From Sphingomonadaceae bacterium (GTDB lineage: Bacteria; Pseudomonadota; Alphaproteobacteria; Sphingomonadales; Sphingomonadaceae), in the NCBI GenBank assembly GCA_019239785.1, contig JAFAZM010000390.1:1-8930 (forward strand): 8,930 bases of DNA, read 5' to 3'. Position numbers and translations under genes: made by a program. A model generated the notes under the pieces. The model saw nothing but the letters and a program-made list of their open reading frames with translations. It made no database searches and was not told where the DNA came from. Shown in pieces: positions 1 to 6,868 of this stretch (positions are counted from its first letter, which is position 1; the number at the start of each line of letters is the position of its first letter).

Positions 1-1415
1 TCGGCGCATTCCTCGATGCCGACCTTCATATGATCTATTTCGGCGCGGGCGGGATGCTGCTGCCGATCCTCGGCCTGACCCTCCTGGTCGGCGCCGCCGG
101 CGGCGTCTATCCGGCCTTCTACCTGTCGCGCTTCCACCCGGCGCAGGTGCTCAAGGCCAACAAGTCCACCGCCGAGGCCTCGGGCTCGGGCCTGCTGCGC
201 AACATCCTGGTCGTCGCGCAATTCTCGGTCTCGATCGGCCTCATCATCTGCACCGCCGTGGTCTATGCGCAAACCGTCTACGCACGCACCGTCGATCCGG
301 GCTTTCGCCGCGACGGCCTGCTCCAGATCGAGGCGATCGGCCGTCGGCAGCTCGCCGACCGGGCGGACACGATCACCGAGGAAATCGCGCACCTTCCCGG
401 CGTGGTTTCGGTCGGCCGCTCCGGGATCGGCATCGCCACCCAGAACAACAACAATACCGGCGTGGTGATGCCCGGACGCAGCGATCCCATCAATATCGGC
501 AATTATTCGGTCGACATCGGCTTCTTCCGCACGATGGGCATCCAGCTGGTCGCCGGCCGCTTCTTCGATCCCAACCGGCCGGGCGATGATTCGACGATCC
601 CGAACGTGCCCGACGGGCCGAATGCGCTCGCCCAGGTCAATGCGGCCGAGACGGCGATGGCCGCGCGCGGGATCAACGTGGTGATCAACGAGCTCGCCGC
701 CCAGCGCATGGGCTTCCGCAGCCCGCAGGAGGCGATCAACAAGACGATCGGCGTCTCCTATTTCGATCCGGAGGACGGGCTCGTGCCGACCCATATCATC
801 GGCGTCGTCCGCGATTCGCGCTTCCGCTCGGTGCGCGAGCCGGTCGATCCGATCATGTTCCGGCTCGACCGCGGCGGCATCGGGGCGCTGCTCATCCGCT
901 ATGACGTGAGCAGGCGGCAGCAGGTGCGGGCGAGCCTCGAGCAGGCCTGGCGGCGGCTCGCGCCGGACGCCCCGTTCGACGCAGTGTTCAGCGAGGACAA
1001 GATCGCCGAGCTCTACACGGCGGAAGAGGCGCGGGCGAAAGTGTTCGCCGGCTTCGCGATCCTCGCCGTGATCGTCGCCTGCCTCGGCCTCTACGGGCTC
1101 GCCGCCTTCACCGCGGAGCGGCGGACCAAGGAGATCGGCATCCGCAAGGTGCTCGGCGCCCGCACCCGGGACATCATCCGGCTGCTCGCCTGGCAATTCT
1201 CCAAGCCGGTGCTGATCGCGAGCCTGTTCGGCTCGGCGGTTGCGTGGCTGGTGATGCGCAACTGGCTGCACCGGTTCGACTCCTATATCGACATGGGGGT
1301 GACGCCGTTCGTCGGGGCGAGCCTGCTCGCCTTGGCGATCGCGATCGGCACGATCGGCGGCCATGCCTTCAAGGTCGCCCGCGCCAACCCGATCCTCGCC
1401 TTGCGGTACGAATAA
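1..1415 (+). CDS. ABC transporter permease, MacB/FtsX type (5' end cut by window edge)
   Basis: Inner-membrane permease subunit of a MacB-like ABC system; such proteins couple a cytoplasmic ATPase to movement of a periplasmic domain (export of peptides or drugs, or envelope-lipid handling). The frame is open from base 3, and residues before the first ATG at 30 align with the middle of the downstream paralogue (GAFLDADL against SAYLDAEL), so the true start lies upstream and about 360 residues are missing. Of the 470 visible residues, helices lie near 17-41, 66-90, 347-370, 402-418 and 442-462. A periplasmic MacB-core-like domain spans about 90-345. The FtsX-type cytoplasmic signature EIGIRKVLGAR begins at about residue 377. 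Its stop lies 21 bp before the next permease start, which implies one operon. Substrate unknown; the family call is secure, the role is not. Confidence 0.9.
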   Translation, partial: GAFLDADLHMIYFGAGGMLLPILGLTLLVGAAGGVYPAFYLSRFHPAQVLKANKSTAEASGSGLLRNILVVAQFSVSIGLIICTAVVYAQTVYARTVDPGFRRDGLLQIEAIGRRQLADRADTITEEIAHLPGVVSVGRSGIGIATQNNNNTGVVMPGRSDPINIGNYSVDIGFFRTMGIQLVAGRFFDPNRPGDDSTIPNVPDGPNALAQVNAAETAMAARGINVVINELAAQRMGFRSPQEAINKTIGVSYFDPEDGLVPTHIIGVVRDSRFRSVREPVDPIMFRLDRGGIGALLIRYDVSRRQQVRASLEQAWRRLAPDAPFDAVFSEDKIAELYTAEEARAKVFAGFAILAVIVACLGLYGLAAFTAERRTKEIGIRKVLGARTRDIIRLLAWQFSKPVLIASLFGSAVAWLVMRNWLHRFDSYIDMGVTPFVGASLLALAIAIGTIGGHAFKVARANPILALRYE

Positions 1416-1436
1416 GCGAAGCGGGGAGCGGCAGCG

Positions 1437-3923
1437 ATGTGGGGCAATTATCTGACCGTCGGGCTGAGGACGCTTGCGCGCGACCGCACCTACGCGTTCA
1501 TCAACATCTTCGGCCTGGCGGTCGGCATCGCCGCCTGTATGATCCTATTGCTCTACGTCCGCTACGAGACCAGCTACGACGCCTGGCTGCCGGGCGCCGA
1601 CCGGATCTTCCAGGTCCAGTCGATCCCGACCTCGGACTCGGTCGGCGCGCACCGCCCGAACCAGGGCGCGCAGGGCGTGCTCGCCGAGGCGCTGCCGCAT
1701 TACTTCCCGGAGATCGAGGCGGCGGCGCGCCTCGACGAGGACCGGCTGGTCTTCCAGGTCGGCGGCGAGGCGCAGTTCGTCACGACGATGATGACCGATC
1801 CGGGCCTGTTCCGGATCCTGAAGCTGCATTTCCTGAGCGGCGATCCCGCGACGGCGCTGCGCGGGCCCGACTCCCTGGTGCTGAGCCGCAGTCAGGCGGT
1901 GCGCCTGTTCGGCTCCGCGGACGTGCTCGGCCGCACGATCACCCAGATCCGCGCCGGCCAGCGCCGCGTGCAGCGGGTCACCGGCGTGTTCGAGGACCTG
2001 CCGCGCAATTCCAGCCTCGACATCCAGGCGGCGACGCCGCTCCCCGACGAGGACCGGCAGTCCTGCTCCTGGGGCTGCGTCAACGGCTATGTCTATCTGA
2101 AGCTGCGGCCCGGCGCGGACGCGGCGTCGATCAATGCCCGTCTCGGCGATTGGGAGCGGACGATCCCGCCGACCGAGGTCGGCGGCCAGAGGGTGAGCGA
2201 GGGCGACCTCTACGACTGGCGGCTGGTCAACATCCGCGACGTCCATCTGAGCGGCGCGGAAGGATCGGAGACACGCCCCGGCGCCGATGCCCGCACGATC
2301 GCGACCTTCGCCATCGTCGCCCTGCTGATCCTGGCCATGGCCGCGTTCAACTTCGTCAACCTGGCGACGGCGCGGGCCGGCAAGCGCGCCCGCGAGGTGG
2401 CGCTGCGCAAGGTGCTCGGCGCCCGCCGCAAGCAATTGATCGCCCAGTTCCTCGGCGAATCCCTGCTGATAAGCGGCATCGCAACCCTGATCGCGCTCAG
2501 CTTCGCGGAGCTGACCCTGCCCTATTTCTCGGCCTATCTCGATGCCGAGCTCGACCTCCATTATCTCGGCGCGGGCGGGCTGCTCGGGCCGGTGCTCGGC
2601 TTGTGGCTTGCCGTCGGCCTGGTCGGCGGCCTCTACCCGGCCTTCTATCTGTCGCGCTACCGGCCCGGCGAGATATTGAAGGCGAACCAGTCCGCCGCCG
2701 AGCCGCGCGGCACCGGCCGGCTGCGGAGCCTGCTCGTGGTCGGCCAGTTCGCGGTCTCGATCGGCCTCATCGCCTGCACGATCGTCGTCTATCACCAGAC
2801 CGCCTTCGCGCAGCGCAGCGACCTCGGCTTCGAGCGCGACGGCCTGATCCAGGTGGACAATGTGAATCGCGCCGCCGTGGTGCCGCAGGTCGAGACGATG
2901 CTCCGCGAGATCAGGCGCGTCCCGGGCGTGCAGCTGGCGGCGGCGACGACGATCGCGGTCGCCACCCACACCACCCTCACCGCCAACGTGCAGCTGCCCA
3001 GCCGGGTGCGGCCGGAGACGATCGGCTTCTACAGCGTCAGCCCGGATTTCTTCCGCACGATGGGCGTGCAGCTGCTGGCCGGCCGCACCCTCTCCCGCCG
3101 CCACGCCAATGATTATGCCTTCGTGCCCTACGATTCCGAGGCTGCGGCCGCGACGGCGTCGCAGGCGATCGCGGCGCGCGGGGTCAACGTCCTGCTCAAC
3201 GAGACGGCGGTGCGGCAGCTGGGCTTCGCCTCGCCGGCCGCCGCGCTCGGCGGGCAGGTCCGCATCCGCATGTTCGGCGACACGGTCGGCCTCGTCCCCG
3301 CGACCATCGTCGGGGTGGTCGCCGACAGCCGCTTCCGCTCGGCCCGCGAGCCGATCGAGCCGATCATCTTCTACGACGGCGGCATCTATCGCGAGCTGGT
3401 GATCCGCTACAGCGCAGCCAACCCCGAAGCCGTGCGGCAGGCGGTCGGCGGGGTCTGGCGGCGCTTCGCCCCCGACGTGCCCTATGAGGCCGCGTTCGGC
3501 GACGACCAGCTCGCCCGCGCCTATGCGAGCGACGCCGCGCGCGGCAACGCCTTTGCCGGCTTCGCCATCCTGGCGGTCGCGATCGCCTGCCTCGGCCTGT
3601 TCGGCCTCGCCGCCTTCACCGCGGAACGGCGCACGCGGGAGATCGGCATCCGCAAGGTCTTCGGGGCGCGCACGCGCGACATCGTCCAGCTGCTCGCCTG
3701 GCAGTTCGCGCGGCCGGTGATGATCGCCAACCTGCTCGCCTGGCCGGCGGCCTGGTGGGTGATGCGCGACTGGCTGAACGGCTTCGACGCCCGCATCGCG
3801 CTGACCCCGGCGCCGTTCCTCGTCGCCGGGCTGCTGGCGCTTGCGATCGCGACCGGGACGGTCGCCGGCCATGCCTTCCGCGTGGCTCGAACCAATCCGA
3901 TCCTGGCGCTGAGATACGAATGA
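1437..3923 (+). CDS. ABC transporter permease, MacB/FtsX type, duplicated-domain form (complete)
   Basis: Complete 828-aa inner-membrane permease with two MacB-core plus FtsX units, the roughly 800-aa layout annotated in many genomes as 'ABC transporter permease'. Predicted helices: 20-41, 287-310, 340-360, 382-405, 432-452, 705-728, 758-778 and 793-812, eight in all. Large periplasmic domains lie at about 42-286 and 453-704. FtsX cytoplasmic signatures occur twice: EVALRKVLGAR at about 320 and EIGIRKVFGAR at about 735. The ATG at 1437 is preceded by a GGGGAG Shine-Dalgarno-like stretch, and the N-terminus (MWGNYLTVGLRTL) is typical of the family. It is a tandem paralogue of the gene before it, alignable across the whole visible overlap and ending in nearly the same tail (NPILALRYE). 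There is no Walker ATPase in the window, so its partner must be encoded upstream or elsewhere. Substrate unknown. Confidence 0.93.
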   Translation: MWGNYLTVGLRTLARDRTYAFINIFGLAVGIAACMILLLYVRYETSYDAWLPGADRIFQVQSIPTSDSVGAHRPNQGAQGVLAEALPHYFPEIEAAARLDEDRLVFQVGGEAQFVTTMMTDPGLFRILKLHFLSGDPATALRGPDSLVLSRSQAVRLFGSADVLGRTITQIRAGQRRVQRVTGVFEDLPRNSSLDIQAATPLPDEDRQSCSWGCVNGYVYLKLRPGADAASINARLGDWERTIPPTEVGGQRVSEGDLYDWRLVNIRDVHLSGAEGSETRPGADARTIATFAIVALLILAMAAFNFVNLATARAGKRAREVALRKVLGARRKQLIAQFLGESLLISGIATLIALSFAELTLPYFSAYLDAELDLHYLGAGGLLGPVLGLWLAVGLVGGLYPAFYLSRYRPGEILKANQSAAEPRGTGRLRSLLVVGQFAVSIGLIACTIVVYHQTAFAQRSDLGFERDGLIQVDNVNRAAVVPQVETMLREIRRVPGVQLAAATTIAVATHTTLTANVQLPSRVRPETIGFYSVSPDFFRTMGVQLLAGRTLSRRHANDYAFVPYDSEAAAATASQAIAARGVNVLLNETAVRQLGFASPAAALGGQVRIRMFGDTVGLVPATIVGVVADSRFRSAREPIEPIIFYDGGIYRELVIRYSAANPEAVRQAVGGVWRRFAPDVPYEAAFGDDQLARAYASDAARGNAFAGFAILAVAIACLGLFGLAAFTAERRTREIGIRKVFGARTRDIVQLLAWQFARPVMIANLLAWPAAWWVMRDWLNGFDARIALTPAPFLVAGLLALAIATGTVAGHAFRVARTNPILALRYE

Positions 3924-3962
3924 TGACGGTCTGCACGCCGTTCGTCGAAGCTCCGCGCGCTT

Positions 3963-3980
3963 CCGCCGAATCCTCGGCGG
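3963..3980 (+). other. GC-rich hairpin after the permease operon
   Basis: A perfect 7-bp inverted repeat (CCGCCGA / TCGGCGG) with a 4-base ATCC loop, 40 bp past the permease stop codon. No T-run follows, so it is not a classical intrinsic terminator. It may cap the 3' end of the permease mRNA, pause polymerase, or be a chance pairing in GC-rich DNA. The rest of the 103-bp gap (3924-4026) holds only the GAGGA ribosome site for the next gene (4013-4017); I see no clear promoter. Confidence 0.35.
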
Positions 3981-4026
3981 CGGTGCGTGGCGGACGTGCC
4001 ACAGATCACATTCGAGGACAGAGCCT

Positions 4027-4260
4027 ATGCCGACAGCGAACTTGATTTATGCCGCCACTGCGCTCGCCATCACGGCGATGCTCTGCCTCGCCGCGAGCCG
4101 CGCCTGGCGGGGCTGGCTCGAGCTGAAGCGGCTCGAGCTCGCCAGCCGCAGCGCGCCCGCCGAGACCGCCGAGGAGGATGTCGGCCTGCGCATCGAGCTT
4201 GCCGCGGTGCGCGAGCGGCTGAAGAAGCTGGAAGCGATCGCCGCCGGCGTCGAGCTCTAG
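4027..4260 (+). CDS. Small single-pass membrane protein with C-terminal coiled coil (hypothetical)
   Basis: 77 aa. Residues 5-24 form one hydrophobic helix, followed by a basic/aromatic interface (RAWRGW, 25-30). A polar linker rich in Ala and Glu spans 41-52. An amphipathic helix at 54-72 has hydrophobic residues in strict 4-3 spacing (L54, L58, V61, L65, L68, A72), a short coiled coil. The likely topology is N-terminus out with the coil in the cytoplasm. A GAGGA site 8-9 nt upstream supports the ATG at 4027. The layout matches phage-shock protein B (about 75 aa, one helix plus coil), but I see no diagnostic PspB residues and no pspA or pspC nearby, so I do not assign that function. It is probably a protein-protein adaptor or oligomerising membrane peptide. 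Coding use resembles the neighbours; it may be monocistronic, since a large stem-loop starts 14 bp after its stop. Confidence 0.8.
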   Translation: MPTANLIYAATALAITAMLCLAASRAWRGWLELKRLELASRSAPAETAEEDVGLRIELAAVRERLKKLEAIAAGVEL

Positions 4261-4274
4261 GTTCTTGTTCTGCC

Positions 4275-4319
4275 GCGATTTCCGAGTCGTCGGATCCGTT
4301 CAATCTGACTGGAAATCGC
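4275..4319 (+). other. Large interrupted inverted repeat / stem-loop in intergenic DNA
   Basis: GCGATTTCC at 4275-4283 is exactly complementary to GGAAATCGC at 4311-4319. Inside it AGTC (4285-4288) pairs with GACT (4307-4310), leaving a single bulged G at 4284. That gives a 13-bp stem with an 18-nt loop (4289-4306), and the loop contains the palindrome CGGATCCG (4291-4298). It begins 14 bp after a stop codon. No T-run follows directly (a TTTT occurs 16 bp later, 4335-4338), so it is either a non-classical terminator or 3'-end stabiliser, a regulator-binding site, or part of a small RNA. The pairing is seen directly; the function is inferred. Confidence 0.55.
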
Positions 4320-4333
4320 TCTAAACCCATAGA
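4305..4333 (+). promoter_or_regulatory. Weak sigma-70-like promoter candidate for the 4366 gene
   Basis: CTGACT (4305-4310) and CATAGA (4328-4333) are separated by 17 bp and sit in the most AT-rich stretch of the gap. They match the -35 and -10 consensus at only 4/6 and 3/6 positions. The -35 element lies inside the right arm of the stem-loop described above. If used, transcription would start near 4340 and give a leader of about 25 nt. Confidence 0.2.
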
Positions 4334-4346
4334 CTTTTGCCCCATT

Positions 4347-4365
4347 CCCGGATTAGCCGGGGAAT
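4347..4365 (+). promoter_or_regulatory. Hairpin abutting the start codon of the 4366 gene (possible translation control)
   Basis: CCCGG (4347-4351) pairs with CCGGG (4357-4361) around an ATTAG loop. The outer ATT (4344-4346) can pair with AAT (4363-4365) past a bulged G. The only G-rich ribosome-site candidate for the ATG at 4366 (GGGGA, 4359-4363) lies in the 3' arm, so folding would hide it. The spacing to ATG is short (2-3 nt), so the ribosome site itself is weak. Pairing is visible; regulation is inference. Confidence 0.3.
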
Positions 4366-4905
4366 ATGGCGGAGGGGGAAAGACTGGGGCTCGGCGCGCG
4401 GCTGGTGATCGGCGGCATTGCCGGCTTCGTCGCGACGATGGCGATGACCTCGGCGATGCGCCGGCTGCACCGGCAGCTGCCGGCGAAGGAGCGCTATCCG
4501 CTGACCCCGCGCGAGATCGTTGATTCCGCGCTCGATCGGCCCCCCGCCGCCGGCGAGCTCACTTTGGTCGCCCATTTCGCCTACGGGGCCGGCTGCGGCG
4601 CCCTGATCGGGGCCGCGACCGTGCGGCCGGGCCGGCTCGGCGGCGCGGCGGCGGGCGGCGCGGTCTGGCTCGGCTCCTATATGGGCTGGATCCCCGCCAT
4701 GGGCATATTGAAGCCGGCGACGCAGCATCCGCTGCGGCGGGACCTGGTGATGCTCGGCGCCCATTTCGTCTGGGGCTGGGCCACGGCCGAGGCGATGCGC
4801 GAGCTGGCCGAAGCCCGCGTCACCATCTTCGCCGCGGGGCCGGAGCCGGACCGGGCGGACGGCGGCAGGGCCGCGCAGTCACAGTCGCGGAAGGGCCAAG
4901 GTTGA
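4366..4905 (+). CDS. Four-helix inner-membrane protein, tentatively DUF1440/YagU-like
   Basis: 179 aa with four predicted helices: about 12-32, 66-86, 91-112 and 126-146. A conserved-looking loop after helix 1 carries the basic and proline segment KERYPLTPREI (41-51). Histidines sit inside helices 2 and 4 (H70, H133). The pattern PAMG (110-113), later HFVWGW (133-138), and then E142 and R145, resembles the C-terminal half of DUF1440/YagU membrane proteins; that match is from memory and tentative. The C-terminal 30 residues are polar and probably cytoplasmic. The ATG at 4366 is the first in frame, but its ribosome site is poor and partly in a hairpin; later ATGs would cut into helix 1. The stop overlaps the next start by one base (TGATG), indicating coupled translation with the secreted protein that follows. 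Function unknown; YagU itself has been linked to acid resistance. Confidence 0.8.
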   Translation: MAEGERLGLGARLVIGGIAGFVATMAMTSAMRRLHRQLPAKERYPLTPREIVDSALDRPPAAGELTLVAHFAYGAGCGALIGAATVRPGRLGGAAAGGAVWLGSYMGWIPAMGILKPATQHPLRRDLVMLGAHFVWGWATAEAMRELAEARVTIFAAGPEPDRADGGRAAQSQSRKGQG

Positions 4906-6026
4906 TGACGATGCTCGCGCCGCTCGCCCTGCTGACCGCCGCGGCGGCGACTCCGGCCGCGCCCGTCGACCTGCCCGGCATCTGGGAAGGAACGGTCGGC
5001 ACGCTGCCGGTGCGCGCCTGCTTCGTGCACCGGGAATGGGGAACGTTCGGCGCTTATTACTATCTGTCGCGGCGGCGGCTGATCCCGCTCGAAGCGCCGG
5101 AGCATGGTGGCGGGTTCGATGAGCGGGGCGAGGCGGACGGGCCCGCGCCGCACTGGACGATCGAAAGCGCCGGCCCGAGCCAGCTGATTGCGCGCTGGGC
5201 CGCGCGCGGACGCACGCTGCCCGTCCGCCTGACCCGGCTCGCCCGTTTGACTGGCGAGGAGAGCCCGTGCAGCGCCATCGCCTTCCACCGGCCGCGGCTC
5301 GAGGGCCTCCGTCTGGTTCGGTCGCGCGCTGCGAAGGACGGCGTCGCCTACACGCGCATCGTGCTCGACACGGCCGGCCGCTTCGAGGAGGTCAGCTTCG
5401 AGACCTTCGCGCTCGACGGCGCAAGCGCGGCGGCCGGCCGGATCAACGCTGCGCTCGGGACGGCGCTGACCGGCGACCCGCCCTCCTGGTTCGAATGCAT
5501 CACGGATTCGCTCGCCGACTCGCCCAACGAGGGCGGTTTCGACGAGAGCCTGACGCCGACGATGATCAGCCGCCGCTGGCTCGCGGTAACTCATCATTGG
5601 GACGGCTCCTGCGGCGGCGCGCATCCCGATTCGACCAATGCCTACCGCCTGTTCGACCGCACCGACGGCCGCGAGATCGATCTGCACGACTGGCTGAACG
5701 CGGGCGCCGTGCACCGGGAGCGTCCGGACGGAGGCGAGGAGATCAAGACTTTGCTCCCGGCCTTTCGCGAGGCGATCCTGGCAGGCTGGCACTCGGAAGG
5801 GGCGGATTGCGACGAGCCCGTCCGCAACGAGGACTTCTGGACGATCGGCCTGACCCGCACCGGGCTGGTGTTCTCGCCTGTGCTCCCGCACGTGGTCCAG
5901 GCCTGCGGGGAGGATTTCACAATGCCGTTCGAGCGGCTGCGCCCGTTCCTCACCCCCGAGGGCGCGGCGCAGGTCCGCGCGCTCCAGGCCGAGCCCGCGC
6001 CGCCGCCCGACCGAGCGGCGCGCTGA
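4905..6026 (+). CDS. Secreted/periplasmic protein with DUF3298 (RsiV-like) C-terminal region
   Basis: 373 aa. Residues 1-20 (MTMLAPLALLTAAAATPAAP) look like a signal peptide with an Ala-rich cleavage zone. The N-terminal half begins with a compact beta-rich segment (PGIWEGTVGTLPVRACF). The C-terminal half (about 150-355) carries the DUF3298 hallmarks: a GGAHPDS motif followed by YRLFD, GREIDLHDWL, then WTIGLTRTGLVFSPVLPH and PFERLRPFL. This fold is shared with the extracellular parts of RsiV and PdaC, but no anti-sigma helix, deacetylase domain or membrane anchor is present here. Six cysteines spread through the mature chain suggest periplasmic disulfides. I chose the ATG at 4905, which overlaps the preceding stop (TGATG); a TTG at 4902 and an ATG at 4911 are alternatives. 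It is probably co-made with the membrane protein before it. Ligand and role are unknown. Confidence 0.82.
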   Translation: MTMLAPLALLTAAAATPAAPVDLPGIWEGTVGTLPVRACFVHREWGTFGAYYYLSRRRLIPLEAPEHGGGFDERGEADGPAPHWTIESAGPSQLIARWAARGRTLPVRLTRLARLTGEESPCSAIAFHRPRLEGLRLVRSRAAKDGVAYTRIVLDTAGRFEEVSFETFALDGASAAAGRINAALGTALTGDPPSWFECITDSLADSPNEGGFDESLTPTMISRRWLAVTHHWDGSCGGAHPDSTNAYRLFDRTDGREIDLHDWLNAGAVHRERPDGGEEIKTLLPAFREAILAGWHSEGADCDEPVRNEDFWTIGLTRTGLVFSPVLPHVVQACGEDFTMPFERLRPFLTPEGAAQVRALQAEPAPPPDRAAR

Positions 6027-6029
6027 CCC

Positions 6030-6326
6030 TCAATCCACGTGCGGGCTGACCGCCGGGGGATCGCTGGCGGGGAAGCTCTCGTCGACCGACTGATCGACCG
6101 CATCCCAGTCGCGCGGGGGATCACGCATCGCTTCCGGCCCGGCCGAGCGAGCGGCGCCCGACTGGCCGGCAATGCCCGGCTCGGTCTTGCCCCGACTGTG
6201 CGCCGGCGCCGGCACCTGCTCTCCGTCCGCGCTGCTCCAGCGCCGGCGCAGGAAGATCGTGGCGGCGAGGCCCGCGACGGCCGCGCCGGCGGCGGCGAAG
6301 AACGTCTGGTTGCGGCTCCAGGCCAT
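6030..6326 (-). CDS. Small membrane-anchored protein with C-terminal ESFPASDPPA motif
   Basis: 98 aa. A hydrophobic Ala/Gly-rich helix near residues 8-26 ends in a basic stop (RRRW). It is followed by a polar, probably disordered linker of about 50 residues and a conserved C-terminal peptide, DESFPASDPPA. This last motif recurs, in my recollection, at the ends of many small proteobacterial and actinobacterial proteins of unknown function. The ATG at 6326 lies 2 nt after the hemerythrin stop codon and has an AGAGGTG ribosome site within that gene's end; a GTG at 6332 would add two residues and is less likely. The gene is therefore the second member of the hemerythrin unit. Its stop lies 3 bp from the convergent stop of the DUF3298 gene. 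The role is unknown; co-expression suggests a stress function. Confidence 0.82.
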   Translation of the reverse strand: MAWSRNQTFFAAAGAAVAGLAATIFLRRRWSSADGEQVPAPAHSRGKTEPGIAGQSGAARSAGPEAMRDPPRDWDAVDQSVDESFPASDPPAVSPHVD

Positions 6327-6328
6327 GG

Positions 6329-6844
6329 TCACACCTCTTCGTGCTGCAGCGTCGAGGCCTTGGCGGGCGGCAGGCCCTGCGTCTCGGCGAGCTGCATCAG
6401 CTCCGCCTTGCGCGCGGCGAGCTTCGCCCCGAGCGCCTCGAGGTCGATGTCGGCGGCGCGGGTCTGCTGGAAGAGGTTGTCGCGCTGCTTCTCCTCCTCC
6501 TTCACATGGTGCTCGATCAGCTCCTGCAGCACCTTCACCTTGGCGTCGTAATAGCTCTCGTCGGGCTCGGCCGCCTCGAGCTCGTTGACCAGCAGCTTGG
6601 CGCTGTCATGCTCGACATAGGCCTCGTCGAGATCGTCCTCCTCGACCTTGCCGCGCACCGCCGGATAATAGATCTCCTCCTCGATCTGGGTGTGGATCTT
6701 GAGCTCGGTGCAGATCTGGCGGACCAGCTTCTCCTTCGCCGAAGTGCCGCTTGCGTTCTCGAATTCGGCGAACAGGGCTTCGACCTTGCGGTGGTCGGCG
6801 GCGAGAAGCTGGAGTCCGTCCTGGGGCTTGGTTTCGCTGGCCAT
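6329..6844 (-). CDS. Hemerythrin-like HHE domain protein
   Basis: 171-aa soluble cytoplasmic protein with a four-helix HHE (hemerythrin) domain that should bind a non-haem di-iron centre, used in this family for oxygen, NO or redox sensing or iron storage. Visible ligand candidates: H18 (AADHRKV), H51 and E55 (IHTQIEEEIYYP), H79 (VEHDSAK), and H112/H113 with E116/E117 (EHHVKEEE). Residues 130-171 form a charged helix and tail beyond the domain. The start is fixed by AAGGAG six bases before ATG; the reading frame stays open upstream but only opposite the divergent gene. It is first in a two-gene unit with the small ESFPASDPPA protein. A GGAAC...TGTT element just upstream suggests general-stress control. 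The family is certain; the physiological ligand is not. Confidence 0.93.
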   Translation of the reverse strand: MASETKPQDGLQLLAADHRKVEALFAEFENASGTSAKEKLVRQICTELKIHTQIEEEIYYPAVRGKVEEDDLDEAYVEHDSAKLLVNELEAAEPDESYYDAKVKVLQELIEHHVKEEEKQRDNLFQQTRAADIDLEALGAKLAARKAELMQLAETQGLPPAKASTLQHEEV

Positions 6845-6850
6845 TATTGT

Positions 6851-6856
6851 CTCCTT
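6851..6856 (-). promoter_or_regulatory. Strong ribosome binding site of the hemerythrin gene
   Basis: On the minus strand AAGGAG stands six bases (ACAATA) before the ATG at 6844. It is the best Shine-Dalgarno sequence in the window and decides this start over the longer open frame. Confidence 0.85.
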
Positions 6857-6868
6857 GATTGCGGGGCT

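Noticed and set aside
446..457. Short AAC triplet repeat
   Set aside because: Only about four units, encoding an Asn run inside a periplasmic loop; no sign of a functional repeat.
1244..3112. 622-codon plus-strand frame across both permeases
   Set aside because: It runs out of phase through two recognised genes and is Arg/Pro/Ala-rich without membrane segments; a shadow.
1545..3872. 775-codon open frame on the minus strand opposite the complete permease
   Set aside because: Its composition (Arg, Ala, Gly, Asp, Gln and His-rich, no domain pattern) is the usual antisense shadow of a GC-rich gene; the plus-strand frame has clear FtsX motifs and helices.
3963..3980. Intrinsic terminator after the permease operon
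   Set aside because: The hairpin is real on paper but no T-run follows; it is kept only as a low-confidence structure.
3987..4523. 178-codon plus-strand frame spanning the 77-aa gene and the gap
   Set aside because: Out of frame with two better-supported genes and crosses the stem-loop; no domain or ribosome-site support.
4677..5891. 404-codon minus-strand frame opposite the DUF3298-like gene
   Set aside because: Low-complexity Arg/Ala/Gly composition and no ribosome site; the plus strand has a signal peptide and a recognisable domain.
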